Shown piece by piece: positions 25,101 to 40,100 of a DNA stretch of 64,000 nucleotides. Both the position numbers and the translations under genes were made by a program. The notes beneath the pieces are model-generated. The model did not search any database. It had not been told where the DNA came from and saw only the letters and a list, made by a program, of their open reading frames with translations. Source of the DNA: Epiperipatus broadwayi (lineage: Eukaryota > Onychophora > Udeonychophora > Euonychophora > Peripatidae); the NCBI GenBank assembly GCA_028023455.1, contig JAQFVV010006274.1, positions 64,001 to 128,000 on the forward strand, in the 5' to 3' direction. Position 1 is the stretch's first letter. Each line of letters starts with the position of its first letter.

Positions 25101-28100
25101 GAAGTGTCAAAATACATCTAAAAATAAATGCTAAGTGTGAATCCTGTTCGTTGAAAAACATAAATTATGAGTTTGCTTTTGTTAAGGGAGAATGGAAAAA
25201 GATATTTAAAAAAGTAGATTGAAACATATATTAACCAGCACCAAAAAAATGTTTTCCGGCTAGGAGACATCAAAAACTTTCCAGGGAAAATACGTCTCAC
25301 AGGCACACCTGGAGCCGCCCAAGCGATTGTTAACTACGGGAAGAATGAATTTATAAGCTAGCTTAGGATATCAAAAAGCCAATGGACAAAATAAAGGATT
25401 CACGCCAGCAGTTTCAAGAAAAATCTTATCAGGACAGTACCCACGTGAAGAAAGTAAAACTGCTGATCAATCAGGGTAAATATGAACTTTTACTCTGATT
25501 AGCGTAATAGAATTATAAACTCAATTGACTGAGTTAGTTGTATATAAAAATTTCAACAATCGAGTGTGGGTTTTTTAAGAGGGATTTTTTTTTTTTTGGA
25601 TGAATTGAAAACGGGGGGATGGTATTATTTTACTAACTTTTTATTAATTAAAATTTTGTATAATTTTAATTAATTTATTATGTTCAAAGTGAGTTAGTTT
25701 TGAGTTCTAAAAAAATGTTAATTGCTCGATCTGGAAAGACAAATGGGTGAGGGAATAAAGATCAGTTAAGTGTTTCGATTATAAGCAAACACAGGAACCT
25801 TATGTCAGAACTTGGTGTATGTAAAAGGGATGTTCGATGGCTGTAAGCAAATAACGGACACTTGCACCATCCCTTTAGGGTTTGAATGGTGCAAGATATA
25901 GTCCATTCTTATTAGTTAGTCGACCTTCAGTACAGGCCTCCAGAATAAACCTGGATTGCTGTCGTTCGTAGACCTTGTGCAATGTATGCTCCCTTGGGAA
26001 AAAGATATAAAACGTTAATTATGGACTGTATTTATTAAAAAAGAAATGGAAATAAGATTTACATTTGTCTTTCTTCTTAAATTTCAGATAAAGTCAGTTA
26101 GAGTGCTCTGAAAAAAGGAATTGGTAAAACAATTAGTATTAAAATGAATATAATAAATATTTAAACCATACTTAAGTGCTTCTGTGTTTTAATTTCTCTT
26201 ATAATGTTAACAATTATTTGTCCATTTGGTTTAAACAAAGTGTAATTAGTAGAGTCCACATAAGATTACATCTTAAAAATTATTATGTGACTGCAGTACG
26301 TAAGTAAATTATCACTATGATTGTTAAAGATTCTCCTCAAGCTAGTGATGTGATGTGATGTGATGTATTTGGCTTCTCCTTAAAGGAAGTCAAGAATATC
26401 TCGGCAATTATGCCCAGATAAACCTGTTAGCCACTTTATTTTCCATTCCCCACTCTAAGTCTTCCCATATTCTGCCCCATCCCATTTCCACAACATAATC
26501 TTTGTCAACTCTATGACCTTTATATCTAAATCCCTCTTATCTTTTCGCAAACCCAGCATAAAAACTAATAACTCACTTTCTATATAGTCACTTTGTTCAC
26601 ACCTATTCTCCCATAACTTCATTATCTGTACCCTTTCTGCTTTCAAGCATTTACATTCAATCAGCAGATGCCTAATATTTTCTATATCTTCCTTACACAA
26701 TTTGCACACTAAATCACCCATAGTTTTCCATTTACATGTATATTCTCTTGTTGCTAAAGATCCTGTTTGAGCCTTAAACAATAAACTACTTTCCTTACTA
26801 TTGTCATAAATTAACTCGCATCCAATATTCCATTTACTTCTATATATATTTAAACTCTTCTTACCCTCCATACTAGTTCTCCATCTCTCCAACTCCCTAT
26901 TTTTTATTAATGCTTCTATTCTTTTATCCCATTCCTTACCACTATAACACTCAACAATCCTCCTAACACAATCATCCCACCTTTTATACAAGTATACTGA
27001 TATAAATTCTTTATCCAAATCTTTTGCATACCGCATTACCTTTCTCACCCATCTTCTTACCTGCCCTTTACTCATAACCCAGTGCTAGGCTATATGCTTA
27101 GTGGCGCCTTCATATCAGTTACTGTAATTTTGGTAATCTTAAAAAAATTGCGAACAGTGTCAATTTGTAGTGGCACAATATATAAAGTTCAGAGCAGTTC
27201 CAAATAAGTTATTTTAAATTATTATTCATTCAAAAATAATATTACTTTTACTGATGAAGTAAATGAACTAATTTAGTACAATACATATTATAATATGCAT
27301 TAAAAAAAAAAAAAAAGACTATTGATAATAAAGTCTTCAAACAAAAAGGCATAAATAAATTCTAACACCATGCATTTTAATTATATATATATTCTCTTTT
27401 TTTTTCAATAAGTATAAAAGTTAAAAGATACAAAAGAAAGACCAAGATATTATTTATTATATTTAAATTGTTAGGTTAGAACAAATGTTATCACTTCCAA
27501 CATCATTTTAATGTTTTTAAACATTATAGATTTCATAACAATGTCATTTTTAATCCATTTATTTGTTGTCAAAAGAATTATTTTGATATTTTTCATTTAG
27601 ACAAGTAATTTATTCTCAGTTGATAATAGAAAAATATATTTTACTTTGAAAAATATTAAATCACAAATTTTTCAACAGGAATATTTTTGGTACTTTATAA
27701 TATTAAATTAGCCACACAACATTCACATTTCAATCATATTACAATTTTTATTCATAATTAAAATTTTATTTATAATTATGTTAAGTATTGCTACCCTTTT
27801 TGTGGGATTAGAAATGTTACAATTTCAGAAATAACGAACAATTTATCTTTGGATTTATCATTAACAGAATTATGCCTCCTCCACCATTTAAACTGAACAT
27901 TTTTTGCCTTCAGCATTATCATTTATAACAAAATATTTAAATAATAGAGAATAGTTGCCTTTTTTTTTTTCTTTTTAAGACTTGATTGTTTTCCTCGATT
28001 TATTATTCTGGTATGGCAAATGAAGAGTGCTTTATACATCAAATAGTGTGCTTTATATATCAAATAGTATTATTAGAACATAAGGTTTTCATTGTAATAT

Positions 28101-31100
28101 TATTTTTTGAAATTTACAATGTTAAATTAATAACAAGAATATTACATAAGCATCAGAGTCCAAGTTACATGCATATACACATAAAATTCTTACCATTAAC
28201 TGCCTTGTAAAACCTTCATTTGGATTGATACAAAACCTTCTGTGCTGGACGTGTAAAAAGGCTTCCCTGAAAATTTTTTTTACCAAATACATATAAATAA
28301 AAAACAATTAAATAATCTACATATATATAAAATTAAATATATTCTGGGAAACTATATAAAAGTCTTCAATATATATTGCAACAAACCAAAATTCACACTG
28401 CCAGATAAGAGGGAGTACATCTCACTACAGTCAGGCCTAAGGTCTTCGGGTAGGATGCAGAGAATGATTCGCTAAAGTACCTAACCAATGATTGTGTCCA
28501 TCTTAATGGGATAGCTCTAATTTAGAATTATATTAAGATACAATTTAGACTGGTTCATCCAGATCTCACCCCTCTTTCAGGTTCCATTACACCTCGGAAT
28601 TCAAACCCAGGGAGAATTTGCTTTTGACTCTCTTCAGGGATGAATTTTACTTAGGACAACAATTATCTAACCTCTACATGGGTTCCTAATGGCTTCTATT
28701 CAATTAACCCCACTATTGAATCATCATATACATATTGAAAGTGTGCATGAGTATATACTTATGCAACCAAATAAGTCGATGGATGGGGTATGAATAGTTT
28801 TTGATAAACTAGAGACAAATTAAATTTTTTTAACTCAAAATAACAGCTTTTATCAACAAGTGAAATTCAAAATCTTTCATCATCATCATCATCATCACCA
28901 TCATCAACAACAACAACAACAACAATAATAATAATAATAAATACAATTCTGTGTATTGAGCATACAATTCTACCATATCTTATTTAAATGTACTTAATGT
29001 TCCAACCCTTCCCATAGTAAAGTTACATAACTCAACATTCATAACTTTTGACGAATAACGAAAGAGAGTGGAAAAGAATGGTGTTTGCTTTTATACTATC
29101 ATTCACTTCCATTGTCTAGCGTACAAAATGCAGTGTATCAATTATTACATATACCTCCTGGTCGTACACAAAACTAAAATTACATAACAAAATTCTATCA
29201 TAAAATTATGTAATGAAACCTCATTCATTCTTTTCTCTTATTATTATTACTTTTTTCTTTAAACACTTGGTTATTGATGTATTGACTTGACATCAGGTCA
29301 TTGCTATGCCTACTGAGTTAAAATCATAAGTCGTGACATTCTATACATTGGTAAAATCTTATTGTGTTAAGAGGATTATTGAGTGTTATAGTAGTAAGGA
29401 ATGGGATAAAAGAATAAATTTATTAATAAAGACTAGGGAGTTAGAGAGATGGAGAAATAGTATGGAGAGTAAAAAGAGTTTAAATATATATAGAAATAAA
29501 CAGAATATTAGGTGTGAGTTAATATATGATAATAGTAAGGAAAGTAGTTTATTGTTTAAGGCTCGAACGGGATCTTTAGCTACAAAAGAATATACATGTA
29601 AATGGAATGGGTGATTTATTTTGTAAATTATGTAAGGAAGGAATTGAAAATATTAGGCATTTGTTAATTGAATGTAAATGTTTGAAAACAGAAAGGGTAC
29701 ATATAATGAAGTTGTGGAAAAATAAATATGAAAAGAGTGATTATACAGAAAGTGAATTATTGGTTTTTATGCTAGGTTTGGGAAAAGATAAGGGGGATTT
29801 AGATATAAAGGTTATAGAGTTAACAAAAATTATGTTGTGGAAATGGGATAGAGCAGATTATGGGTAAATTTAGAGTGGGGAATGTAAAAGAAAGTGGCTA
29901 ACAGGTTTATCTGGGCTTAATTGCTGAGATATTCTTGACTTCGTTTAAGGAGAAGCCATAATACATCACATCACATCACATCAACTACACATTTATTTTA
30001 GGGTGGACAGGATATGCGAATCAAAAGGCACCGAACTACACTCAGGGAGGAACAAGATATCTTAAATATTGTTTAGACAGTTGAGAAATCAAAGCACAAA
30101 GACAAACGTCAGCCAAATTAAGTTTACAATTTATTAATTTTATTAAAAGTTGGGCAATAGAGTGAAGACATCTAGCCACGAATACAAATGTGGCTTATAG
30201 TAACATACGCGTATTTACCAGAGAGTGCACAAGAGTACGGCAAACATGAAGGCATTAATCATTTTGGCAGCAAAATTCTCTCACTTAAAATATAAGAAAT
30301 GGTTAGGATAATATCTTCTTGCTGGCCAGTTGTAAAATTACAAAAACAAACAACAACTCTAGCTTCCTGAATCAGAGATAATAAAACAGTTACTGTCCTG
30401 CCGGAAATCAACGAAACCAGCGCGGACGTCCGAGCAGTAATATTCTAATTACTTTCATTAAAACGCCGCAGGACTGCTACGCGTAATACTACATTCAAAG
30501 TAAACATGGTTGATCTCACTTACAAGACAGCAAAAGATATTTGATTACAATCTTAAGTATTCCAGAAAGAAATGGCTACTTTCAGACAACCCGAAGAAAT
30601 AACTTGACAAATAGCCAGCAAAAAGATTTTGTTGCTTGCACAAAAAGTGCAAACGAAACATGCTTAAAGATTCTTTATTTTACAACTAAGGGCAGGTGAA
30701 TAAATAAAGACTACGAAAACTGCCAATGCGTTTTGTAATAGTTAACGAAATAATCAGGTATATATTAAACATATAAAATACAATCTCCTAATGCACCCCC
30801 TGATAAATGAAAATTGCAAACAAACTTGGAATCTTAAAACTAAGATTCCAAGACACACTTTAAATACTAGAAAAAGTACATACAGATAATAAATAATTAA
30901 AAACAATTAATACCATTTTAAAACATATTTATCATTAGATTGAGCGGAGATTTGATTAAACGCAATTTATTTACCCTGGCTAGAATAGGAAAAAGTTTAG
31001 CTTACGGTAAGGCAGAGTTCTAGTGATTTAGTGACGAGTGCGCACTTTTGGTAATAATTCATCTTTCGGGTCCTTTGACAGCGGCAAGGTAGAGGTAGTG

Positions 31101-34100
31101 TTTATCTTACAGGCGCATGGCATGACTGAAGAAGGGCTGGTAGGCGTGGGTCCGTCCTTTGTTTAAATTAGCCAGACATTCTAATGATGGCAAAACTCAT
31201 AGCGGTACATTTTGACATCTTGCACATTAACGAAGTTTGTCGATAATAGTTTAAGTTTTTAGCAGGGATTAAATGTCCGCACTCTATCCAAAACGGTGTT
31301 ATTCTCTGCAGGCAATAATCCAAGTGTCTATTTTTATACTGAATCCTCTCTATATCTCTAAAATTGGCGGGCTATCCTTGACTCGCTACATTTCCCGCGA
31401 AAACTTTCATTAGTCTCCAATTCTGTATCTCAGGCAGGGCAAATATTAATTTCCCGCTCAATCTAATTTAAGAATTCCAACCAGGGATATTGAAACAAAA
31501 ACGACAATACAATTAAACCTCCGCTTTTTAGCATTAACTTTAAAAATGATTAAAATAAAAGCAACAGGAATATATAATTAGCAAGCTTGCCTGTTTTTAA
31601 TCAAATTGATTAAAACAGGCGGTGAAAGTAAACTATTTTAAAATAAATCAATTTTATAAACAAAGTAGTGAAAGTAAACTATTTTAAATATAAACGCGTA
31701 TGTGTTTAAATACATATACGCTTCTTTTTTTAAAAAAATAATAATAAAAACATTTTAACGACTTTTAATGAAAATTAAGTTGCTTTTCCCTTTTTAAATT
31801 TTAATACTAAAACAACTGAATCGGAAATCAATCCGGTTCAATATAAAAGATTTCATCAAATGTTTTTTTGTTTTCTGCACTCCTTTATAATTAATAAACT
31901 GGTTCATTGCGACATTATCTAAAGTTTAAATAAACTAAAATGTGTGTACATGGTATTAAACATTTAGTGCCTAGTTTATGTTCAAATGGTTTTAATTTGT
32001 TACTATGGATATTTGGAGGCTAATCTAGATAGGATTGTGGGTCATCCTTATAATTCCCCTACTATTACAAGGTTAAAATTTTATGCTATTATCAAATTTT
32101 AACATTTAAGTGAGGTGTGCATAGTTATTGCGTTGGACTAATTTTTTTTTTCATTATACAAGTTATAACGCCTATTTATTTTGATTCCCTAACATTTATC
32201 AAATTATCTTCACATCCTTCTTACTTTACAACTTATATCATAATACAGTGAGATTTCTATATGGATATCTTTTTTTATTTTTATTAACATTATAATGGTT
32301 GTATGGTTCGAACTCGACTGGCTCTGTCTGTTACAGAAGGACATATCCAAATTGATCAGCCTTTTATCCTGCTCCTTTTGAGGGTTACTGGATTTCTATA
32401 AGGACTGAATGGAATATTAGAGTGTCCATCACTTTGCATGGATCAGCTCCTACATCTCTGACAGTTCTGAAGATCCCAGTAACTGTTTTAACACCCACCT
32501 GGGTATACCCTCATCATTTCAATTTATCCTACATATATATATTGAACTGCTACTGAATAGTGTTACATGTTTCATAATTTATTTATTTTTTAAATAATTT
32601 TATTAGGTTTAAGATTTTTAAAACGAAATTTTGCAAAAAATAAAAGAACTGCTTTATATTTTTCTTTTAGAATAAAACTTCTTAGCAAGTGGGGGGAAAT
32701 CTTGTATTTTTCTCTCCTTTTGTAACGAAAAACTTTTATAATGTATAAAATAAGCCAATGTGAAATCGGACTAAAATTTAGTCTCTAAAAATAAAATATT
32801 TGTAAAACTTTGAAAAATATAATTAATTAGTTTATAAGATTACTTATTAAATTGTATTAATTAAAAAAAAAAAAACTAAACTATCTTATCAAGATCATTT
32901 AGATGAATTTGAACAGATTAAGATTAAGACAAATGTAAAAATCAATTTAAAGAAATGCAAAATTAATTAAAAGACATTTCAAGTAGAAGGAAAAAAAAGT
33001 AAGCTCTCTCTATTGTTATACAGTCTGGTTTGTGACATACAGTCTGGTCTGCATTTTGTGATCAAGTTATTCCAGTCATCAATTTGTTATTAGTCAGGTT
33101 CATGTTATTGCTATACAGTCGGGGCTGCAATTTGCTAGACCATGGATCAGTTTGGACAGAATGCAGAATCCAAATATTCGAAATGTAGCAGTAAGCTAGC
33201 CAATTACTGCTGCGGTCACCATCTGTGCAAAAGCCGCAGATCTAGCAATATGTTGCTAGACAACTTTAGGATATTCAGCTGGGCTTCAGGTCCCAAAAAC
33301 CCAAACCAAAAAGAAAACCAACTGAACCTCGCCTGAACCAATGTCTAGATTGTAAGTAAACGCTACCGCAACTCTCTCTCCTATTGGCAACACATAAAGA
33401 ATGGAAAACAAACCCTGGAATAATCGCTGAAGATCAAAAAGCCAACCGGTTAGAAACTGATCATGAAACCCTAGGTAAAGATTTTTTAAAATATTTTCTG
33501 TTCATAGTCTAGACTCTTATTTTAAATGAATTTTAATTAACGGACTATTATAACTATAGCCTGAAGTCATTTATATTTTTTATATAAAATTTGTTATTTT
33601 ATAATCGATTAAAAAAATGTGTGCGTAAATAATTTAATATTAATGTATGCCGTAATTGTTATTTTGTCTATTTTCTCTTTCTCTCTTGCAACTGCGTCAC
33701 CAGTAAATTAGTGTAGAGTTATTTTAGGTGTTATGTAAATATGCTGGACCCTAGACAGAGTGTGAGCTAGTTATGGGATATTTCAAATGCTAGATTGTGG
33801 ACCTGTTGTCCAGGCATGCTAATTATAAATTATGATTAGCTGGCGTCTGAGGTTTACCTCTAAACTAATAAAATACTTTAGATGGCAGGGGTTTGAATCT
33901 AGAAGTCGAGTGGGCCAAGTCTGGAAATGTGATCGTGTTATGCTTTGCATACTTTGATCTGACCGTGGGTATCATTGATGGTTAATGCTATCAAATGCTA
34001 TCAATGGTATTCTCCCCTCTTCTTGAAGGGTCGGTCCGTTCACCGTAATATTAAAAATATAAAATTTTAAAATTATGTTAAATAAGGTTTAAACCCAATT

Positions 34101-37100
34101 AAACAATTTCTATTAAACAGACCCAGTTCAATATACATACATTGCCTCTTGCACTTTCTGATATAGCCTTCTTTACTCTTGACTGTTTAGCTAATATTTA
34201 TACTTATCTATAAACTTACATATAAATCAACTATGAGAGTTAGGGGCTATTCTAAGTGACCAATATTCAGTTTTAAAATACAGGCGTTATAGGTTCCCTT
34301 GACATCCCTTCCATATCAATTCAAAACATGTTTGGACCCGTTTCTTTCACAATGGTGTACAGTTCCATATACTGTTGACAAAACTTTTGATATCTGTTTT
34401 CAAATGCCTACTTGGATGGGGCGTTTTGACAAAAACTTTGTCCCCAATCTTGAAATTGTATTTACCCCTTTTCTTACCTTTGTTTCTTTTTTTGAGCCTT
34501 ATCCAGCAACTGCTGATGTGCCATTTGAATATTTTTCTTCATGTCATACGGCAGATATCTAATAAAGATTAGTACTTGATAAATAATGGGTTAATATGTC
34601 ACTCTGGATTGGCTTGACTGGTCTGTGTTCCATGCGTGAGGGAAATAACCAGAAGCTAAAGTTTAGTGTAGCATGTAGCTGCCACCACCTGTGGCCTATT
34701 ATTTTTGGGTACCCTTTCCTTTTATCAGTGTTTATGTTATTGTCAAATTTTTATTTTTTTTTACATATATACACTTATTCTCTTTAGACAATATCATAGT
34801 GGATTCAATTACCGTGAAGAGTCCGTTTCTGTCTTCCAATGCTTAACATGTGCCTTTCCATTTAAGCATTGTCATTTCTGTGCCTAATAAAGGTGAAGGG
34901 ACCTTCATACGTATTGCATAACTTATGGAATTGAAAACCCTCTTGCTTAATGGATCACAATATGGTCATCTCCATTCTTATCCCATAACTTTCTACATTC
35001 TGATCATCTGGATAATGGAAAGTCTTTAATTGCCATAATGCATATCTAAGATGATCAAATGTACTGATTTCACCTATGTCCCCAAATTGGCTCTTTCGAG
35101 GTGGAGCTTTCTCTTGAAATAGCCGTTTGAGTTAGCAACAACTTATTCACGAAGTTGCAGTTATGTTCATAGATTTTGACTTGAAAGTAAACTTCAGGCT
35201 CTAGGTAATGATTGTCCAGATTTCCCTGGGTTTCTTGGCTGAGTAATTCGGTCACTTCCGTGGTATTGGGGTGGAGTCACTATGTGAGCCCTGGCATCAC
35301 TACGGCCCCTATTTGGTGTCACTTCTAAATTAGGGTCGAGAGAATGATCTTCTATTCCATCTTTGGAGAACCTTAATGTCCAAACAGTGGAAAATTCAGG
35401 GTGAAGTTAAGATTTCAGCAATGAAAGAATGTTTAGTACCTTGAGTGGATTCAAAAATGAAGCCAGGTAAATCTTTTCATAAGATAAAGCTGAACGCTGT
35501 TTATCTGAACTGTGAACGAAATCTCATCATCCCCTTCGCCAGTAAAAGACCAGTTTCTAATCGCTAAACATGTTGAACCAGATAAAAATAAAATAGGTTG
35601 ACTGAAGTACCAAGATTAACTTGATTACTTCAAAATTGCAGCATCACTCAAATATTTAGTTAACACTGATCACGAGCAATGCACCAGTTACACCCATGAT
35701 AAGGGTTACTCGGTAGGATCCCCTTTTCATCTTTCAGTGTAGCTTCTTCACCTTCTTCATTGTCCAAAGCTGCTGCAGTTACTCCAAGGTCATCCCCTTC
35801 ATGTTTCAATTCTGTAGAGTTTATTGGGGGTGCCAACATTTGGACATCCATGTCAATTGCCTTTCCCTTACCATACTGAATGCTTGAGTTGATTTCGGCC
35901 TGTTGTGTCCCAACAACCTATGTATCCTTACTTACTGGGGATTCAATAATTTCAAATCTTCAGGTGGCTAAGTGCTTTAGATCGGGTTTTTATTTCTGTA
36001 TTCTATCTAGTGGAGAGGTGGTCCAATTTCGTATCGATGATCTGTAGTTCCTTCTGAACTTCATGCTGGTGCCTCCCTTGGCTTTCACACACTTCTCCCC
36101 TGCAAGTTTCGTGGGTTTGACACACTTCTTAATATTTGGTGTCTAGCTGGCTGGTAATGTTATCCCTAAATTCTGGGAATCGCTTCTGACATTGTATATA
36201 TATCCCTTTCATTCCTTTCCTTATCCCTTCCATCCCTTGTTTTAGTTCTGTATTACATTTTTGCACATTTTCTAGTTTTAGAGACAATCGTCCCATATTC
36301 TTAAGAGTTTATTTTCAACATCCTTAATTTCGGTCTTCATTCATGTTTCCACTCTATCTATGTCTCCTTTCAAATTTTCTCTTAAACAATTCATACTCTC
36401 TTCCATTTTACTGTTCATTCATGTCTACAAACTGTTTATATCAGCCTTCATTCTTATCTCCAAACAGTTTACATCAGCCTTCATGATCAGCACAAACCTT
36501 TGAAGCAACTGCTCCATCACTGTCATCTCTCCCGTAAACTGTGCTACTTCAACCCTGGGTACTTGAGTCGTTTCATTGATAGGAGTCTCTTGAATTTGAG
36601 AAGCTACCGGTCTCTCTTCCCTCACCTGTGGAGAATGTTCGGTTCCAATCATAGACCCACCAGATATCTGTCTATACAACGACCCTTCCTCATTACTGGT
36701 AGAATCATCTGCCATTTCATTATCAGTAGCACTTTGTGGCTCATCAACACATTCTATTTCCATATTTAATAAGTGTTTGCCACTCCTAAGTAACATTAAA
36801 AAAAAAAACTTTTTTATTAGCTAAATATAAAATTATTCCTTTCTTTAAGACTAGGTCATAGGATCTCCTGCTACTTCTTGCCATTCCACGTTAATATTTC
36901 ATTACTTTTAGCATTTGATGCTTTCGTTTCTATATATGTGATTTTAATTTTTTTTTTATTAGCCTATCCCTTTTAAGCATCTGCTTAAACTATCATTTTT
37001 TTTTAACTATCTTAATCAATTTTATTGACTAGTTATTTAGTTATGGTTTCAGTTTATCAATTCATACCCATAAATTAATTTGTATCCAATGTGTCATCTG

Positions 37101-40100
37101 AAGTTAATATTTTATGGTCGGGTATGCCAATCAGATGTGTTCTTTCTTTTTCTTTTTTTGTTTTGAATAATGACGCTGTCTGTTATTTTTAACTATCAAT
37201 TCAAAATAAATTAATTCAATTCCTTCATAAATTACTAGAAATAAGTAATCCTTTCTATTTCAGAATTTGATTACAGGTTCATTTTAATTTTTGGTGAAAC
37301 AAAAATTATATGATTCAAATTAAATATCCTAATAAATCATCCTTTTTTTTTTTGTTCTATCTTGTTATATTAACCTTTTCAGTTGCACTTAATTTTATTG
37401 GCCAAGTGAGGTAAAACTTTTCTAAACTTTTGATTTATCAATTTCAGAATCAGCAGTAAAATATATATTGATCTTTTAATATTATATTCATTTTAGTTTC
37501 GTTTGTAAAAAGTATATTAATAATTTGTCAGGTTATGACAGTAAACAAAAGTTTTTTCAAAAATAAATTTTTATTTATAATTATAAAAATATTCGATAGC
37601 GGTGAATCTGAAAAAAAAAACGTTCCTAACAAATTAAAAAGTATTGCTGACGTCACTGATTTCTTTCTCAATTTTACATTGTGTAAAAATAAATAATTTT
37701 TGCTAAAATCTTAACTATTTTTCTAAAATAATTTTATTTTTAGCATATTTTATCAAAATAATTTATAATATGTCAAAAGTATTTTTAAAATGGTCTAAAA
37801 CATTCATTTATCATTTTCAAAATGAAACAAAGAAGTTGGAGCAGTAAAAATTATTGACAAGCGGTCTTTTTTTGTCCAATATATTAAAGAACCAATCAGT
37901 GCTAAGCAAGGACTGCCTTCTTCCATTGTTAAAATTAAAATTAGAATATTATTGATTTTTTACAGGTTTCTCTGGACATAATTGCTGAGAGATTCTTGAC
38001 TTCGTTTAAAAAGCTACAGTACATCACATCATAAGCTTTAAAATGACTGTAAATTCTTTACCGTAGCGTTAAAAATGACGGAATTCGAACAACTTGAAGC
38101 CGTGATCGTTTTTAACTGGACAAGGACGTTAATAGAGCGTAGTTATCAAAACTTTTGACGGATAACAAAAGAGAGCAGAAAAGAATGGTGCTTGCTTTTA
38201 TACTACCATTAACTTCCGTTGTCTAGCATACAAGTTCTTTGATTTTTATTTTAAATGCAGTGTCAATTATTACATGGTAGTACACAAAACTAAAATTACA
38301 TAGCAAGATTCTATCGTAAAATTATGTAATGAAACTTCATTCTTTTATTTTTTTTTCTTTAAACACTTGGTTATTGACGTATTGACTTGACATCAGATCA
38401 TTGCAATGCTTACTGAGTTAAAGTCATAAGTCGTGATGTTCTATACATTGGTAAAATCTTATTGTTAGCCTAAGTTTACAAATATATATAAAAGATTTCA
38501 CCAAATGTTTTTTTTTTTCTTCATTTCTTTATAATTAATAAACTAGTTCATTGTGACATTATATAAAGTTTAAATAAACTAAACTCTGGACGCATTTATG
38601 CGTATATATGCATGGTTATATTATGACATTTAATAATGGGTATTTAAACATTTACTGCTTAGCTTATGTTCAAATGGTTTTAATTTGTTGCTTGGATATT
38701 TGCAGGCTAATCTAGACAGAATTGTGGATCATCCTTACAACAGATACTAATTCTATAAATAGGAAGGACACCTGTTTCATCATTTCAAAAAGATGGACAA
38801 ATTAATCGAAACAAAGAAAAGAATTAGATTGAAGGAAGATGGGTTTGAACTTGTGTCATATCTCACCTTGCCTTCAAATAAAAGACTAGTCCAGATTCCA
38901 TCTTAACTAGATTGGATTCAGCATTCATCACCATGAACCTATGCTTATATAGATAGATAATGCATAGAGAATGGCAAAAATAGGCCAATAGGTGATAAAG
39001 CTTACTGAATCTAAATGTTTCTATTAAGGATAGGGATCTGAAAATAAATAGTGTCTTTTTGAAGGTAAGTCAGAGAATTACTATTACAAAGCTGAAAGAC
39101 AGAATTCACGTTTCCATACATGTTCTGCAGAGAACTACTGTCAAGCCTGAATAACAGTATACATGCTTTACAGAGAATGACTGTTACAAAGCTGAAAGAC
39201 AGAATTTCCCAATTCCAGACAATAGCAGTTAAGCTAAGTGGTTAACACAATAAGGCAAGTTCATATTCATAACTGGAGGCTGCTAGAACCAAACACTGGA
39301 ACAACAACTTGTACATTTGGAAGTATCGTCAGATCTACTCATAAGGCAAGCTGGCCAAAATATAGCTGGAAGTGGTAGGAAACTTATAAGAGCAAATGCA
39401 GTCCCCTTTTTCATAATTCAACCCAGAACTAGAAGCTATATCTCGCCAACAGTAGCAGGCAGAGTATAGCCAGTGAAAAATAATTGTAAATATGAGTGTA
39501 TATTTGTTTTCATATTTGGTAATAAATATAATATTAGAAACGTATTTACATGTGTTTGCATTTACATGAATCTGTGATTATTAAAAAACATATATGTAAT
39601 CCAGACTAAACACAACAGATTTGGTGCAGTCGACAAAATAATTTTTTTTCCCTCCGTGGGGGGATCAAAAAAAAGTTTAAAACAACAAAATCTTGCACCC
39701 GCACATTGTCATTAATCAAAAAAAACTGAATGCAAACGTTATTGGTATGTCTATAAAAAAATTTATGTCTATTAAAAAAAAATTTTAAATCAAGAGAAAG
39801 TGATTACTCTTGTTAATAAAGGCAGAAACTCCTTCCAGTGGATTGCAAGATTTTGTCTTGGATCAAAAATTGACAGTTATGTAAACAATAGCTTGCCAAA
39901 TAAAGATTAAAAATTAATTTGAGCAATTGCTCTCATACATAAAAATAATTTTTTTTCTCTCAAGATATAAAGAGGGAAAAAATTAAATGATTAAAATTGG
40001 CTCAATGTTAATAAAGGCAGAAACTCCTTCCAGTGGATTGCAAGATTTTGTCTTGAATCAAAAATTGACAATTATGTAAACAATAGCTTGCCAAATAAAG

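Larger units (their letters stand above)
29043..32055 (+). repeat. Composite repeat, first copy, split by about 2.5 kb of insertions
   Basis: 29043-29364 matches 38150-38466, and 31842-32055 matches 38484-38737. In the second locus the halves are only about 18 bp apart. Here they are separated by the LINE tail at 29365-29985 and by G+C-richer elements. Shared words include TTGACTTGACATCAG, CTATACATTGGTAAAATCTT, AATTAATAAACT and GGTTTTAATTTGTT. The uninterrupted unit is about 590 bp. Its class is unknown. Confidence 0.7.
34005..36830 (-). mobile_element. Decayed Ty3/gypsy-like LTR retrotransposon
   Basis: On the minus strand the order is a gag-like reading (36796 down to about 35000), a scrap of the pol 3' end (34565-34299), and a purine tract AAGAAGAGGGGAGAA (34010-34024) that looks like the polypurine tract before the 3' LTR. 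TGGCAAGAAGTAGCAGGAG near 36870-36890 could be a primer site. Reverse transcriptase and RNase H are deleted. LTR pairs could not be matched by eye. Confidence 0.55.

Noticed and set aside
25118-25306. Open frame with MPVRRIFPGKFLMSPSRKTF as a STYX or other exon
   Set aside because: No match to STYX, no proper splice borders; the second half is AT-driven.
28878-28941. Coding His/Asn repeat
   Set aside because: It lies within an intron with no flanking open frame; it is a plain microsatellite.
36500-36769. 89-codon plus-strand open frame
   Set aside because: It is the antisense shadow of the gag-like frame at 36425-36796.
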